Positions 23,521 to 34,403 of a DNA stretch of 64,000 nt are shown here, piece by piece (positions within the stretch are counted from its first letter, which is position 1; every line of letters begins with the position of its first letter). This stretch comes from Earliella scabrosa (taxonomy: Eukaryota; Basidiomycota; Agaricomycetes; Polyporales; Polyporaceae). The stretch spans positions 1,116,001-1,180,000 of the forward strand of contig JABYQQ010000009.1 of NCBI GenBank assembly GCA_022605405.1, given 5' to 3'. The translations under genes were made by a program, and so were the position numbers. The notes below the pieces were generated by a model that saw only the letters and a list, made by a program, of their open reading frames with translations, made no database searches and was not told the origin of the DNA.

Positions 23521-25572
23521 TTACGTTTGTCGCTTCGCCGCCCCCCTGCCCCGTCCTCTCCCACGCGTGGGCTTCTTCGACGCTGGCGGCGGGCTGGAGT
23601 CGTCTTCGTCCGCCTTTGCCCGCGTGCCACCCCTCCCCTTCGCTGGCTCTCGTCCTCGCGCGGCCTCCCTCTCGACGGGCTTCCAATCCTTGAACTTGCG
23701 CCTGCACGCGCTGCTCCCCATCTCCTGGTACTCCTCTCTCGTCACCACGCGCTCGGAGAAGTCCGCCCGCTCGGCAAAAGCGACAGCCGAGCGGTACGCC
23801 TCCACCGTCGGCCTGTCGAGATGGAGTGTGTAAGTTGCCATATTGCGCGTTCGTGTGCGCACATGATGGGCGGGCGGGCGGGCGGAGGGGCACACGTCAG
23901 GACTCACTCGTCAGAGGCGTACACAGCGACCTCGCAGTCGATTGGCGCGAGAGACCGCAGTTCGGCGAGGCTGTCAGGGCGGGCGTCCGCGTCAGGTCAG
24001 AAGGAAGAGAAGCAGCGATGGACGGATGGACGGGCGGACGGGCAGCGTCCAGCCCACGCACGCACAGTCTCTGGCGAAAACCCGGCATCGCGGTGTTGCC
24101 CCCAATCAGGCCGATATTCGCCCAAAATAGGCCCTGCAGATCCTCCGGGAGGAGCGCGATGCTCGCCGCCACCGTTGCGCTGAGCCCTGCCTGCTCGAGC
24201 CCTGAAAGAGAGCACCACAAATCAAATCGGCGTGAGCGAAGGTTCAGAGGGTGCAGCCACATGGAAGGGGATATTTGCCGATATCGGTCGGACGGAAGAG
24301 TATCTCTGGGACCGCAAACCGCTCGCTGTTCATCGTCAGGGTTTGGCAGTTCTCGTTGAGCGATTCGCCGGGGTTACGTATCCGTCCTGGCCTGTTAGCG
24401 GAGTAGTCCGGAAATATGTACTCCTGCACAATCGGGTTCCTGGAGGCGGGCGCGCTGGAAGGCCGAGAAGCAAGGAGTAGAAAGGGACGACAGAAAGAGG
24501 GTGCTCCATTAGACTCCGGCGTACGGGCACATGCGAGGTGGAGCGTTCGAGTGCACGCACCGGGTCGTCTCTAGATCGTGTGCGAAGTCCTCGGAGACGA
24601 AGCAGCACGCCTCCTTGATTTCGTTCATGATGTGGGTTTCTTCCATCATATTCCACTGGCGGTAGGATACCGTTTCCTTCAAGTGATTCGTCAAGAGTTT
24701 CCCACCGACATCGATTCTGACAACTCGTTGAGTCAGCCCGTCATGCACAGAGCGTAAGCAGCTTACCGCTTCACTGCATCCCAAACGACTGCGCCGTCGA
24801 GGATTGGCACGATATGGGTGAAGCTGAACCCTGAGTCTATGACGACTAGACATTCCGGTGATGGCAAATCCGGATGGCCCTGTTGGAACAGATGGCCGTG
24901 GGGTATCAGTGACGCCGCTGTACAGGAATCCGTCCGAGAGGCGTTGCGTTAGATAGAGTTTGACCGAGTGATTGAATTTGAGCGCACGCGTGCATCTGTA
25001 ATAGGACCGGAATTCATATTCCTCAAACGCGAACTGGTCGTAGACATCTTGTATGTTGGGCAGATTAAAGTAGGGCTCCGTGATTAACAGAGACGAGTCT
25101 GCCGTGTTGACCTAGAAGAGAGATGGATTCGGTCTCCGACGTTCGGCATTGTCATCCTCAGTGTTGATCGCATGATGTACTGACCGCCAGCACTTCGCTT
25201 GAGAAGATACCGTCCCATATGGCCTTTTGGGCATCCCAGTCGACTAGGAAACCCTGGCAGCTATTGTAGTATTCCGTTTCCGGACTGGAGTATCTGTCGG
25301 TTCAGACACCCACCTTCTCGAAGGGCAGACGGAAGCGGAGAGAGGTGAAGTCTCGACAGTTTGCGAGTTCGTGGCCAATGTAGGTGCTGTTGTCTCCTTT
25401 TGCCCGCACGACGGCGTTCGGGACGATCCTGGCTGGTGTCGGAAGAGGGGTCTCAGCAGCTATATTGACGGACAAACCGAGGGTGATCGTTGTGTATGCC
25501 GAGAACGCCAGCCTTGACAGTCGAGGCTCCGTTGTCTAGAATGACAGTGGTGGTAGCGGTGGTGTTGGGCAT
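23521..25572 (-). CDS. ARP6: actin-related protein 6 (ARP6, SWR1 complex)
   Basis: The start at 25572 gives [20 protein letters not shown], the actin-fold phosphate loop 1 with the AGVLG that follows. Later exons give [76 protein letters not shown], the [20 protein letters not shown] segment, [20 protein letters not shown], and [20 protein letters not shown]. The Arp6-specific end is [17 protein letters not shown]. Arp6 sits in the SWR1 remodeller and helps exchange H2A for H2A.Z. Unusually, about 45 residues follow the normal end, rich in Arg, Gly, Lys and Pro ([17 protein letters not shown], ending [14 protein letters not shown]). It diverges from TANGO2. The call is secure; some intron edges between 24.2 and 25.4 kb were not fixed. 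Confidence 0.9.
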
Positions 25573-26316
25573 ATCCTCATCGATGGCCTTCCAGGCTCGA
25601 CGGAGGTGAGGATGTGAGAGCGAGCGATGGGCTTTCGAATCTAATGAACAGCTAGAAGAGGATGGTTCAAGCCCAGCACCAATTGGATGCGAGAGCTGCC
25701 CGAGCGACGTGAGGAATGCGCACTCGAACGGGCCAAGAAGCCCAAGCGCGCGATTGGTTCGGATTGGCCCACGAGCGCCTGCTACGCTTGCTGTTTCCCG
25801 TGTCTCCCCTGTGGTTGATCCAGACCTGCATCGCGAGTCTGCCGCGAACTTTGCGTAAAACAGCACCCTGCACTCAACTTGTGACCAATCCCCGGCTGGT
25901 GAGGCACATACCATCTCGCTGGAAGCAAATCTCATTCATCGGCCCAGCGGAGTTCTACGTGCGCTGTGCCCTACGCCGGTCTAGCTTCAGTCCTGTCGGA
26001 CCTAGCACAACAGCGCACTTGTCAACTCTCTGTCAGTCCGCCCTGCTCCCGGAGGCTCTCTCACACCTCAATCAGTACGTTCAGCCCACACTGCACAATT
26101 CGATTCGGCCCTCACGGTCATCCGACACTCTTCCTGATCCAACAGATCCGAACTTGAGCGGTCATTCGCCCGCTTGCGTCGCGCAGAGCCTGAGCTTCCT
26201 GCGCCTGCCCGCTCAGCAGATCTTTCCCGACTTCCACCCCGTAGGGAGCTTTCAATTTGCTCAGCACCCGGACGCGCTTCTCCATCGCTACCCCTTGCCT
26301 CTGGCCGACTCGATCG
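25573..26316. promoter_or_regulatory. divergent promoter ARP6 / TANGO2
   Basis: The 744 bp lie between two divergent starts. A 230-codon plus-strand frame (25716-26408) overlaps the first TANGO2 exon and intron. It has no domain, so I regard it as chance. Confidence 0.5.
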
Positions 26317-27606
26317 ATGTGCGTAGGCTTTTGGACACTCGAGCATCCGGACTACGCTCTGTGAGTCGCGAGATCAAAGACGATCGCCGGCGCCCGCACG
26401 CTTTTTGACACACTACCGCCCACCGGCAGGATGCTATGCAGCAATCGGGACGAGTACTTGTCTCGTCCCACCGCGAACGCGCACTGGCACTCCTTCGGGC
26501 CAATCAGCAGTAGCAGCGGCGACGACTACGAACACGAGAATAACGGGCAAGGCAGCGTTCTGTCCGGACGCGACCTCCTCGCCGGTGGCACCTGGGCAGG
26601 AGTCAATCGGAGCGGCCGGGTCGCCCTTCTGTGTGTCTCCGCTTGCGAGCCCTGGTGCTGGTGCAGTCGAGCTCAAGGTTTTCCATAGGACGAACATCAC
26701 CGAGCCCCCGCGCGCGTACGCCTCGTCGCGCGGGGACCTGACGCACGCCTTCCTGCTTCCAAAGGCCCCGAAGGCGACCCTCGAGGCCGAGATCGACGCG
26801 TTCCTCGAGGAGAACCGCGATCGGGCGTACGCTGGCTTCAACCTGCTGCTCCTGTCGCCCGCTCCAGCTCCAGGCAGCGCTCTGGGGCCCCGCGGGCTCT
26901 CGCTCGACGGCGCGTTCCTCACGAACGGCGGCGGAGGGGGCCCGATCGCCGCACGCGTGCTCTCTGCTCCCGAACGCCGCTGCGGGGGCATGTCCAACGG
27001 CGTCGACCAGCGCGGGGCGGGCGAGTGGCCCAAGGTGCGGCACGGCACGGACGCCCTCCGCGAGCTTCTCGACTCATTGCCACAAGACGCGACAGAGGCC
27101 GAGATCGTGGAGCGGCTGTTCGCGCTTCTGACGTGAGCCCGAGCTTTCCTCTCGCTGTTCGAACTCTCTCACATCCTGTCCCTCTCTCTCACTCCCTCTC
27201 CGCTCTCTCCTTCCTTCTTCTCCTTCTTCTCTCTGTCTGTCTGTCTCTCTTGTCTCTCCTCTGCACCCGGCGTGCGCGGGCTGACGGGTTCCTTGACACT
27301 ATCAGCTGGAAGGGCGAGCACGCGCCCGCCTCCCGCTCCGAGCTGCGAAATACAATTCAAGTCGAGCCCATCGCCCTCCCCCCGCCTGCTGGCCCAGGAG
27401 GAGACGGCGCGCAGCACGCGAACGCAGTGACATACTACGGCACGCGGCTCTCGACGGTCATCCTGATCCGTCGGGACGGAAGCGTGACGTTCATTGAGCG
27501 AGACGTCTGGGCCGTCGACGCCTCGACGGGCGGAGTCGTCAAGCGAGATTCGGGCCACGATCGCGTCTTCCGCTTCCAGATCGAACCCGGACGCCCCGGA
27601 GCCTGA
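26317..27606 (+). CDS. TANGO2: TANGO2-like NRDE-domain protein
   Basis: Four exons (26317-26360, 26430-26630, 26689-27132, 27306-27606) sum to 990 nt and 329 aa, all in phase. The start MCVGFWTLEHPDYAL leads across intron 1 into CSNRDEYLSRPTANAHW, which carries the family-defining Asn-Arg-Asp-Glu. It is followed by LAGGTWAGVNRSGRVALL, then TNITEPPRAYASSRGDL, AYAGFNLLLLSP, KVRHGTDALRELLDSLPQD and finally VTYYGTRLSTVILIRRDGSV TFIERD, the closing strands. The first residue after Met is Cys2, as usual in this family. TANGO2 proteins are cytosolic, mitochondrial or secretory-associated; lipid and haem-trafficking roles are reported in animals and worms but the exact reaction is unsettled. Intron 3 is 173 nt and almost a pure pyrimidine tract. 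Confidence 0.92.
27133..27305 (+). repeat. pyrimidine-rich (CT/CTGT) tract inside TANGO2 intron 3
   Basis: From about 27143 to 27262 the plus strand is dominated by CT and CTGT/TTCT units, including ctgtctgtctgtctctc near 27233-27250. The intron begins gtgagcccg and its first usable AG acceptor is at 27304-27305. The tract may act as an extended polypyrimidine tract or be a microsatellite expansion. Confidence 0.6.
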
Positions 27607-28035
27607 CGCGCGGGCTGAGAACTGGGGCGCGCGGCGAAGGGTGGGGTGAGAACGCACACAGGTTCAGTTGAAGGAAGGGCTCGAGAGGAATATTCAATAT
27701 TCAATATTGGGAGGAAGGGGTGCCACCGGTGTTGGGAGAGAGTAAACCAAGAAGGGATTGTATTCGGAGCGAGACGATTATAGTGGCCTGTACGCTACTA
27801 TGCTACACGGAACGCGAGATGGTGATAGTGTACAAGCGGCAACCCCATGCCCGAGCCTACATATGATAAATACACCGGGCCCGTTCAGCGTGGTATACGT
27901 ATGGAAGGAGAACACAGAGAATCATCGATAGCGAGCGAGCCAGCGAGCGGGCGAGCGACCAGAGTCCGTAGGTGTGTCCGCAGGGAGTCATACAGCACAA
28001 GCGAGAGAAGCGGAGGGGCGGGGGGAGGGGGGCGC
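27607..28035. other. convergent 3' intergenic region
   Basis: The 429 bp lie between TANGO2 and the Zn2Cys6 factor. It includes a short tandem repeat of attcaat around 27691-27707 and a purine-rich stretch near 28000-28035. No gene is seen. Confidence 0.5.
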
Positions 28036-29638
28036 CTAGTTGATGTGGTACGTCTTGTGGAACACTGCGTGCTCCGGCTGGGTCGCGGCGACGGGGAAGT
28101 ACGAGTCGTAGCCGGCGGACTGGCCCATCGCCGCGCTCGACCACTGCTCGTGCATCTGGCCCGGCCCGATGCTCGACTGGCTCGAGGTGGAGATCGGCGA
28201 CATGCTCAGCTCGGTCTCCGTCGGCGTCGAAAGGCCCTCGTACGAGGACGAGCCGTTCATGGTCGTCGTCGACGGGCTGTTACCGCTAGACGTCATCCGT
28301 ACGTGTGAGCACTCGCCCCGGAACGAGGGGGGCGACCACTTACTGCATGATATCATTGAGCTCCGTAACACGCCTGACGATGACGCAGCTCTGGCGGCCC
28401 GTACTGTGCTCTGGAAGCTGACGGAGGAGCGCGAGCGTGTTCTGCAGCTGGTTCGTCAGCCCGATCAGCGCGTTGCCTGCGGCGGGGTTAGTGACGCAGG
28501 GGCACGCCTGCTGCTGCTGCTGCTGCACATATTGTTGCTCCTGGTAGTACTGCTCGCCCCCGCCGCTCGAGGCGCCGTGCCGCGCCTCGCTGTACGTCAT
28601 CACAGACGCGGACGACGGCGAGGAGTAGCACGAGTCGTCCGTCGTCGGCGAGTAGACGCCCTGCCCGTGCGCGTGCGCGTGGTGGTTGCGATAGAGGCTG
28701 TACGACTGCGCGGAGCCGCTCTCGACGCCCGAGCTCGGGGGAGAGGGCGTGAAGCGGTAGAGCTGGTGCGCCTGCTGCTGCTGGTTCGGGTCGGACGCCT
28801 GCTCGGTCTTGATCGCGGGGGGCACCGCGCGCCCGTTCGCGTCCTCGTGTCGTTCGCGCGCGACCTTTTGGTACTGGAGGCGGCGCGAGGAGCGCGAATG
28901 CCACTTCTCGTTCGCGTCGCCGTCGCAAAAGTTGGGCTCGGCCCATTTCGGATGGGGTTTGCCTGGCGTGGGGAGGGGGAAGGGGTGGGGGGTGGGAGGT
29001 GAGCGTTCGCTGAGTATCCGGGGCGCGCGGTGCGTTCGTGGGCTTACCTCGAAGCTCGCGGACTAGGCTCTCGAGCTCGGCAATCCTGTTCCGCAGGCGC
29101 GTGTTCTCGTCGATGTTCGGATCATCCCTGTGTGTGGGTGGGGTGGGGGGATTTTGAGTGGGACGCGGATCTAGCGCAACACTAACGGCGACGACACACA
29201 CCTCAGTGCGGGATCGTCGACCTCGTAGACGCAGAGGCCCGTCTGGGTCGGGGTCGCGCGGGGTCAGCGTGCGTCCGGGCTTTCAAAAGGGTAAAAGGCT
29301 AATACCAGGCCGAGCTGGATGCAGCGCTGACAGGGCCGCTTCCTATCGCACTATGGACAGATGCATCAGCTGGGTGCGAGACGGGGGACGCGTGCAGTGT
29401 CGCGTACCTTGCGCTTCGACGTATGGCAGTTCAAGCAGGACTGAGTGGTCCGGTTGCGTCGCCTGCGAGGAAGAGAGCTGAGTTGGGCGAGGGAGGGGGG
29501 GAGGAGCAGAGGCGGTACTCACCTCTTGCGGTGGTCCACCTCGAGGCCGGCGAGGTCAAAGTCCATGATCTCGCCCTTGAACTGGAGAGGCTGGGGGAGA
29601 GTATCTGAGGGAATGATGGCGGCAGAGGACATAGTCAT
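28036..29638 (-). CDS. Zn2Cys6 (Gal4-type) transcription factor
   Basis: The start at 29638 gives MTMSSAAIIPSDTLPQPLQF. Exons 2-4 make the DNA-binding domain, SCLNCHTSKRK then CDRKRPCQRCIQLGLTGLC, with Cys spacing 2-6-5-2-8, the binuclear zinc-cluster pattern. A short linker VYEVDDPALR is followed by a coiled-coil for dimerisation (DENTRLRNRIAELESLVREL). Next come a disordered region (TPSPPSSGVESGSAQSYSLY), a CAG-encoded glutamine run (YYQEQQYVQQQQQQA, 28503-28550) and a second helix NALIGLTNQLQNTLALLRQL. A Ser/Thr-rich tail ends FHKTYHIN. No fungal-specific middle homology domain is seen, so the protein is short for its class. It is a nuclear regulator with unknown targets. The 4.8 kb upstream without a recognised gene may carry its control elements; this is inference. 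Confidence 0.88.
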
Positions 29639-32600
29639 GGCCCGGGTGGTGTGCAATGGGGAGTCGAAGGTATCGAGACGGGACGGACATCCTTATATTC
29701 GCTTCTCTCGCCACGAGCGCCATGGCGAACGCCTCTTCACGGGCGAGATCGTGGCGAGGAGATCTGAACGGAGAGGAGACCACGGTCACGGACTTGGAAG
29801 GGGACAAACAGCACCGAATTGACGCGGGAGCTCAAGAGAATGCACGGCCCTGAGCACGCTTCTGGGCTGCCCCGGGACGCATGCCGTTTCACAAAGGCGT
29901 GACATAACGTGCGAGCGGAGGAAATCTCCCCAGTGTGGATAATTGCGGAAGCAGATAAGATTTCGCCTGGACGGGCTACGTCGGATGCCGTACAGATGCA
30001 TGGAATGATGATATCCAGGAATACAGCCATCACAGCACGAGCAGCCCCAGCTCAGACCTCGCGAGTAAGGGACTCGGGGCCTTCCAGGGTCGTCTCCCGC
30101 CGCTGGCGCCCGCGAGCCCGCCTTTCGCGTTCAATGCCCCAGACGCCGGCACGGACAGGCTTCAGTGAGCGAGATACGGTTCGCGTTCGCTGGCAACCTG
30201 GCGTCTTCTCGCAGACGACGGCTGCGATGGACGAGACATGTTCCGTGCGCAATATATCCAGGAACAGCCCAGCGGTCGAAACGTCCACCCCTCGCACACG
30301 GCCAACGCCGACACTTGTTGGGATCCATCGCGAACACCACACGGATGTGTAAGTACATATGCCTGTCACGGTGCGCAAGAACCCTGCGTGGCCAAGACGC
30401 GTGCGCGGACGTGAAGCAGCTCGCGTAAGGACAGGGACGCTTCGTCATAGCTGGCTGCGCGTCGTGCGTGGGGCGTCGGGGTGTGGATGTGACTCTGAGA
30501 GCAGGGCAGGTCGCGCAGCGTCGGACGCCCGCCGCGGAGGCTTTATAGACGAGGGCGCGATCGCGGACGGTGCGATGACGATCCATGCCGTCGGTTGGCG
30601 GGAGGAGGGATTGGAGGCCGCGTGGAGGGCAGAATATTGACCGAAGGGAAGGCCGGTGCGGGAAGGCCGGGTAAACGGATGAGCATTGGCAATGGCAGAG
30701 GTCGCGGTGGTCCCTCAACGTGTCGAGTGGGACGGCGTATCCGGGGCGAGGACTGGACGAGTTCTGATGGGCGGGCGCTGTGCGTCTGGGGAGGGCCGAG
30801 TCTCGAACAGCGGGCGTCGGCCCAGGGAGGCAGAAGCAGCTGGCGAAAGCGGAAGGAGAGAGACGCGTGGCAAGGCGCGAGCGAGAGCGGGAGAGGCCCC
30901 GGGACTGGCGGTGGGAGCACTGGGAGCACTGGACGGTGACCAGAGTTGGACGAGAGGGTGACCAATGCCAGTCCAATCTGAGTCCAATGGGCCGCGAGAG
31001 GCAGGAGACGGCCGCAAACGGCTCGCGGTCCTCTGCATCAGAATGTGGCGTTAGAGTTTGGCTGCCCAGCGCGTCGCTTTCTATACCTTACGTTAACACG
31101 CCCGTCCACAGCGCTCGCTGCTACCGCTGGCACTCTCCACCAGCCCGCCTCTCGCCTCCAGCGCGTCCCGCGGTCTGCGCGACGCAGAGGCGGGGTGCGC
31201 GCGACGCCACCAGCAACGCCTGACTCAGCCCATCACCCAGCTCCGACCCCGCCGCCCTCCCATCGAGGCCCAGGTCGAGAAGACGAAGGCTGCTGCCCGC
31301 GAACCCATCCGGCCTCCCGGCGCCCATCTCTTTAGGCTATCTGCTGGTGGGATTGGGCACGAGCGGACATGGGAGCGCCAAGCACCCGGGCAGATCCCAC
31401 CAGGATCCCGCTCTTCAGTCCTGCGTCCATGCCGTGTCGGGCCGTCCGACGAGCACACCGAGCATGGCCCGCGGGAAACGCGTCGCAACGGAGATATCCC
31501 ACTCCCAGTGCGGTCCCGCGAATGAGCGTAATCTGTCCGATCACCCAGGGGGTCTTGTCACGCACCGCGGGCCTGGCTGGACAGACGGACGCTGTCTTCT
31601 TGTCCTGGGTCCAACGGAAGGAGAGGAGTGGGCTGCAGACCGCCCAATCCGGACTAGATCTGTCTTCCGAGCCTTGTCAGAACGGCCCTGCGGCTGGCCG
31701 GCCGAACGCGAAGATTCAGTTTAGGATTTGGATGGGAATCCTCACCGGGGGCCAGATGCCAGCTGATGATCTTCCGGACCGCCCGGTGACAGACGAGAGA
31801 ACATAAGGGGGGATGTGCAGAACGCAGACGCGCCCATCGCGCAGGAAAATCCCTGCCGCATTCCATGAGAGAACAGGCGACGTCGCAGACCGGCCACCGG
31901 GGACACAGGGATGGAGGTGTGGGTCGGAACTGCAGGGAACATGGGGACGCGACCGGCGAATGCGTGAGATGCGACGAGGCGAGGGCCAACCGTCTGACGG
32001 CCTTTCCATTTCTGTCCATCCAGCAGAGGCAATCACGAAGAAGCGCGGAGCTGTGGTCCGCGGGAAGACGACAGAACCACAACGGCCGGTCGTGTATGTT
32101 CTGCACAGAGAGCTGAGAAGCTGAAGCTGGGTTCATCAAGCTGAGAGCCTGGCCGAGGTCGAGTAGCGTCGGGCTGCGAAGTACGAAGTGTGCGGCAACC
32201 GGTGATTCGTGAACCATACAGAAGGTTGGCGCCTGTGGCGGCGCCGTGGACCAGTATTTGGCCCTGTTTGCATCGTGGCGCCCCCCGGGCGCCACTGATC
32301 GTTATGAGGATCTCTGTCACAGACTGTGTGTGGTCGACAGAACTGCGAGAGGCTCGGATAACGGCCAGCGTTCGTTCTCACATTCTCTGCGACCCCGGCT
32401 CATGTGAGTGTCGTCCTGATCTCCCCCCGCCATTGTCCAATGACGTTTTCCCTCCAGTGTCCCACAGACGGGGCCATGCTCCCGCAGCGTGCACCCGGGA
32501 CACGGAACACAGGCCGCCTCACGCCGCGTATTTCTGCCCTCGTTCTCGCTAAGCTCCCTTCTCAGCACAAGTTGGCTCGCCCATTTCCATTCCGTGCAAG

Positions 32601-34403
32601 AAGGCTACGCGCATATGTTGCTGCTGCAACGAGGTGTTCCGTATCCACGATTCGATACTCACAGCTGTCTGGTGCATCGACGCCTCTCATATGGACTAAT
32701 TGCATGATGGTTCTCACTTCTCTTCTCCCCAGTCCCACACACCAGGTTGCGTTGAGCGCCACCTCCGAAGATTCTCCCCAACGAGCCGAGTCAATTTCTA
32801 TATCCTCTCTCTCCTCTCTTCGATCGAATTTGCCCGACCATTGTTGCGGTCCGAGAACGAGGCCCGCCGACGCTGGCGGACGCTATAGACCCGTCGACGC
32901 TGACGTTCTCGCCTGGTCGCACGAACGCCGTCAATTGTGTCGCATTTTCCAATGGCCACAACTCGGTGCGACGCCACATCAGATCTACTTCCCGCGTCTC
33001 TTTCACGCCCGAACGATCCACAGGAATTTCCGTGACACTCACGGCATCGACGGAACCTCCGTTGTACGTAGCGGGGACGAGGATTTCGTACTCCCGCTCC
33101 ACTTGTGTGCGGTTTGTGGTGTATCGCCTGCAGTCGCCCCTGGCTCGTGATTGAGCGATTCCACATGGTCGGAGAGAGATGCTCCTCGGATGCATGTCGT
33201 CCCCGCGTATTTTCCCTCGACAAAGCCGTTTGTCTCGGGGTTCAACCGCGTGTATTCCGTTCTGCCGTACGTCTTCTCCAAACGATTGATATACATGTGT
33301 TGTGTTGATTCTAGCGTAACCATACGGGCCACAGTGAGCCCGCTCGGACATGAACGACGGCCAATTGTCTCGCACGCCGAGAGTGAGCGTGCTCGTGTGC
33401 GTGTGCGGAATACACGGAGAACGGCATCGATAACCGTTGGTATCTCGGAGCTACTACTGTATCGCAAGCAGGCCGGCTTTCTTCACGCATCGTCGCATTC
33501 CCAATTTCCGTGCGGACTATCCCGACACTCGTCTGAACTCGGCAGGTGCGTCGAGCTCTACACCCATCCTACTTGGCTATGACATCGCCCAGCACCCTCG
33601 ATCTTGCGCCTACCCGATGGACGCGTGCATTCATCGCGTTCTCCCGACCTCGCTGACCCACTTCCTCGACACCCGTGGCATAATAATCGCCCTTGGCCAG
33701 GTGTCGGGTCTTGAACCTCGCCTCTAGTGGGGTAATCGGTGTATCAACGGTATCTGCGAGTTACCGCCCGTGACGGCGCAGGATCGGTCCCGATCCTGCG
33801 CCAAGTCGCTCACGGTAGGAGGGCAGTTTATGTCCGTAGTACACATGCGCGTCCCAAAAATGATAGGGCATTAATCTGCGGTCCGTTACGCAATAATTCA
33901 CCGCTAGCACGAGTACCTGGATCTCGCCCGTCGGCTGCTGTTGGCACTTGCACGCTGCAGGGCCGGGCTGTCTGCCACTGACGCAAGGGGAATAAATGAG
34001 CACGGACGCTAGCGCGCGCGTATGTGCTGATTCTGAGAGAAATGGGCGTCAGCGGCGCTCGGTGTCTATCCGGGCTTGTGCTGCGCGTGTGTGTCGGGGT
34101 ATTTTACGGGGTGTGAGGCGGGAGCGAGTCCGACGGCGGCGCGTCGGGGCTCGCGCGACGACCAGAGACCGCAGACTGAGAGTGTTTGTAGTTTGTTTCG
34201 GATCCCGCGACGCGCTGAGACCAACGTGCCTTTGCATCAAGCGCGCGAGCCGCGGCAGGCAGTGGCGTGGAGCGCGTCATGCAATCGTGGCTCCGGACCA
34301 ACGCCCGATGCACGGTCGTCAGCCCGCGCTGCCGTCGTTTGCTTCCTGCCATCACCACGACGTGGACACACATACACATTGACGCGGACACGGACACATT
34401 GGG
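29639..34403. other. 4.8-kb gene-poor tract between Zn2Cys6 factor and PS synthase
   Basis: This is the shared upstream region of two divergent genes. Long frames occur on every strand and frame (for example 30131-30976 minus, 31654-32295 minus, 32404-33150 plus) but are compositionally Arg/Ser/Pro-random and lack domains. Around 32.78-34.0 kb the minus strand shows several more protein-like pieces (RFKTRHLAKGDYYATGVEEV near 33600-33710, NGFVEGKYAGTT near 33200, RPGENVSVDGSIASASVGG near 32890). None matches a family I recognise. GTGACCAG occurs at 30936-30943, with a near copy at 30958-30965. Confidence 0.4.
33775..33802. repeat. perfect 13-bp inverted repeat with 2-bp centre
   Basis: The arm ggcgcaggatcgg (33775-33787) is followed by tc and then its exact reverse complement ccgatcctgcgcc (33790-33802). 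Outer bases ccgtga (33768-33773) and tcacgg (33810-33815) are also inverted copies, with unequal spacing. It is not inside a supported gene. Confidence 0.85.

Noticed and set aside
25716..26408. 230-codon plus-strand frame between ARP6 and TANGO2
   Set aside because: It overlaps TANGO2 exon 1 and intron 1 in another frame, while the TANGO2 model is certain from the NRDE motif and phase. It is promoter DNA that happens to be open.
30131..30976. 281-codon minus-strand frame
   Set aside because: It is Arg/Ser/Pro/His-rich, has frames of similar length on the opposite strand, and shows no domain or splice structure. This is typical of GC-rich non-coding DNA.
31654..32295. 213-codon minus-strand frame
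   Set aside because: It has random composition and no motif, and competing frames overlap it on both strands.
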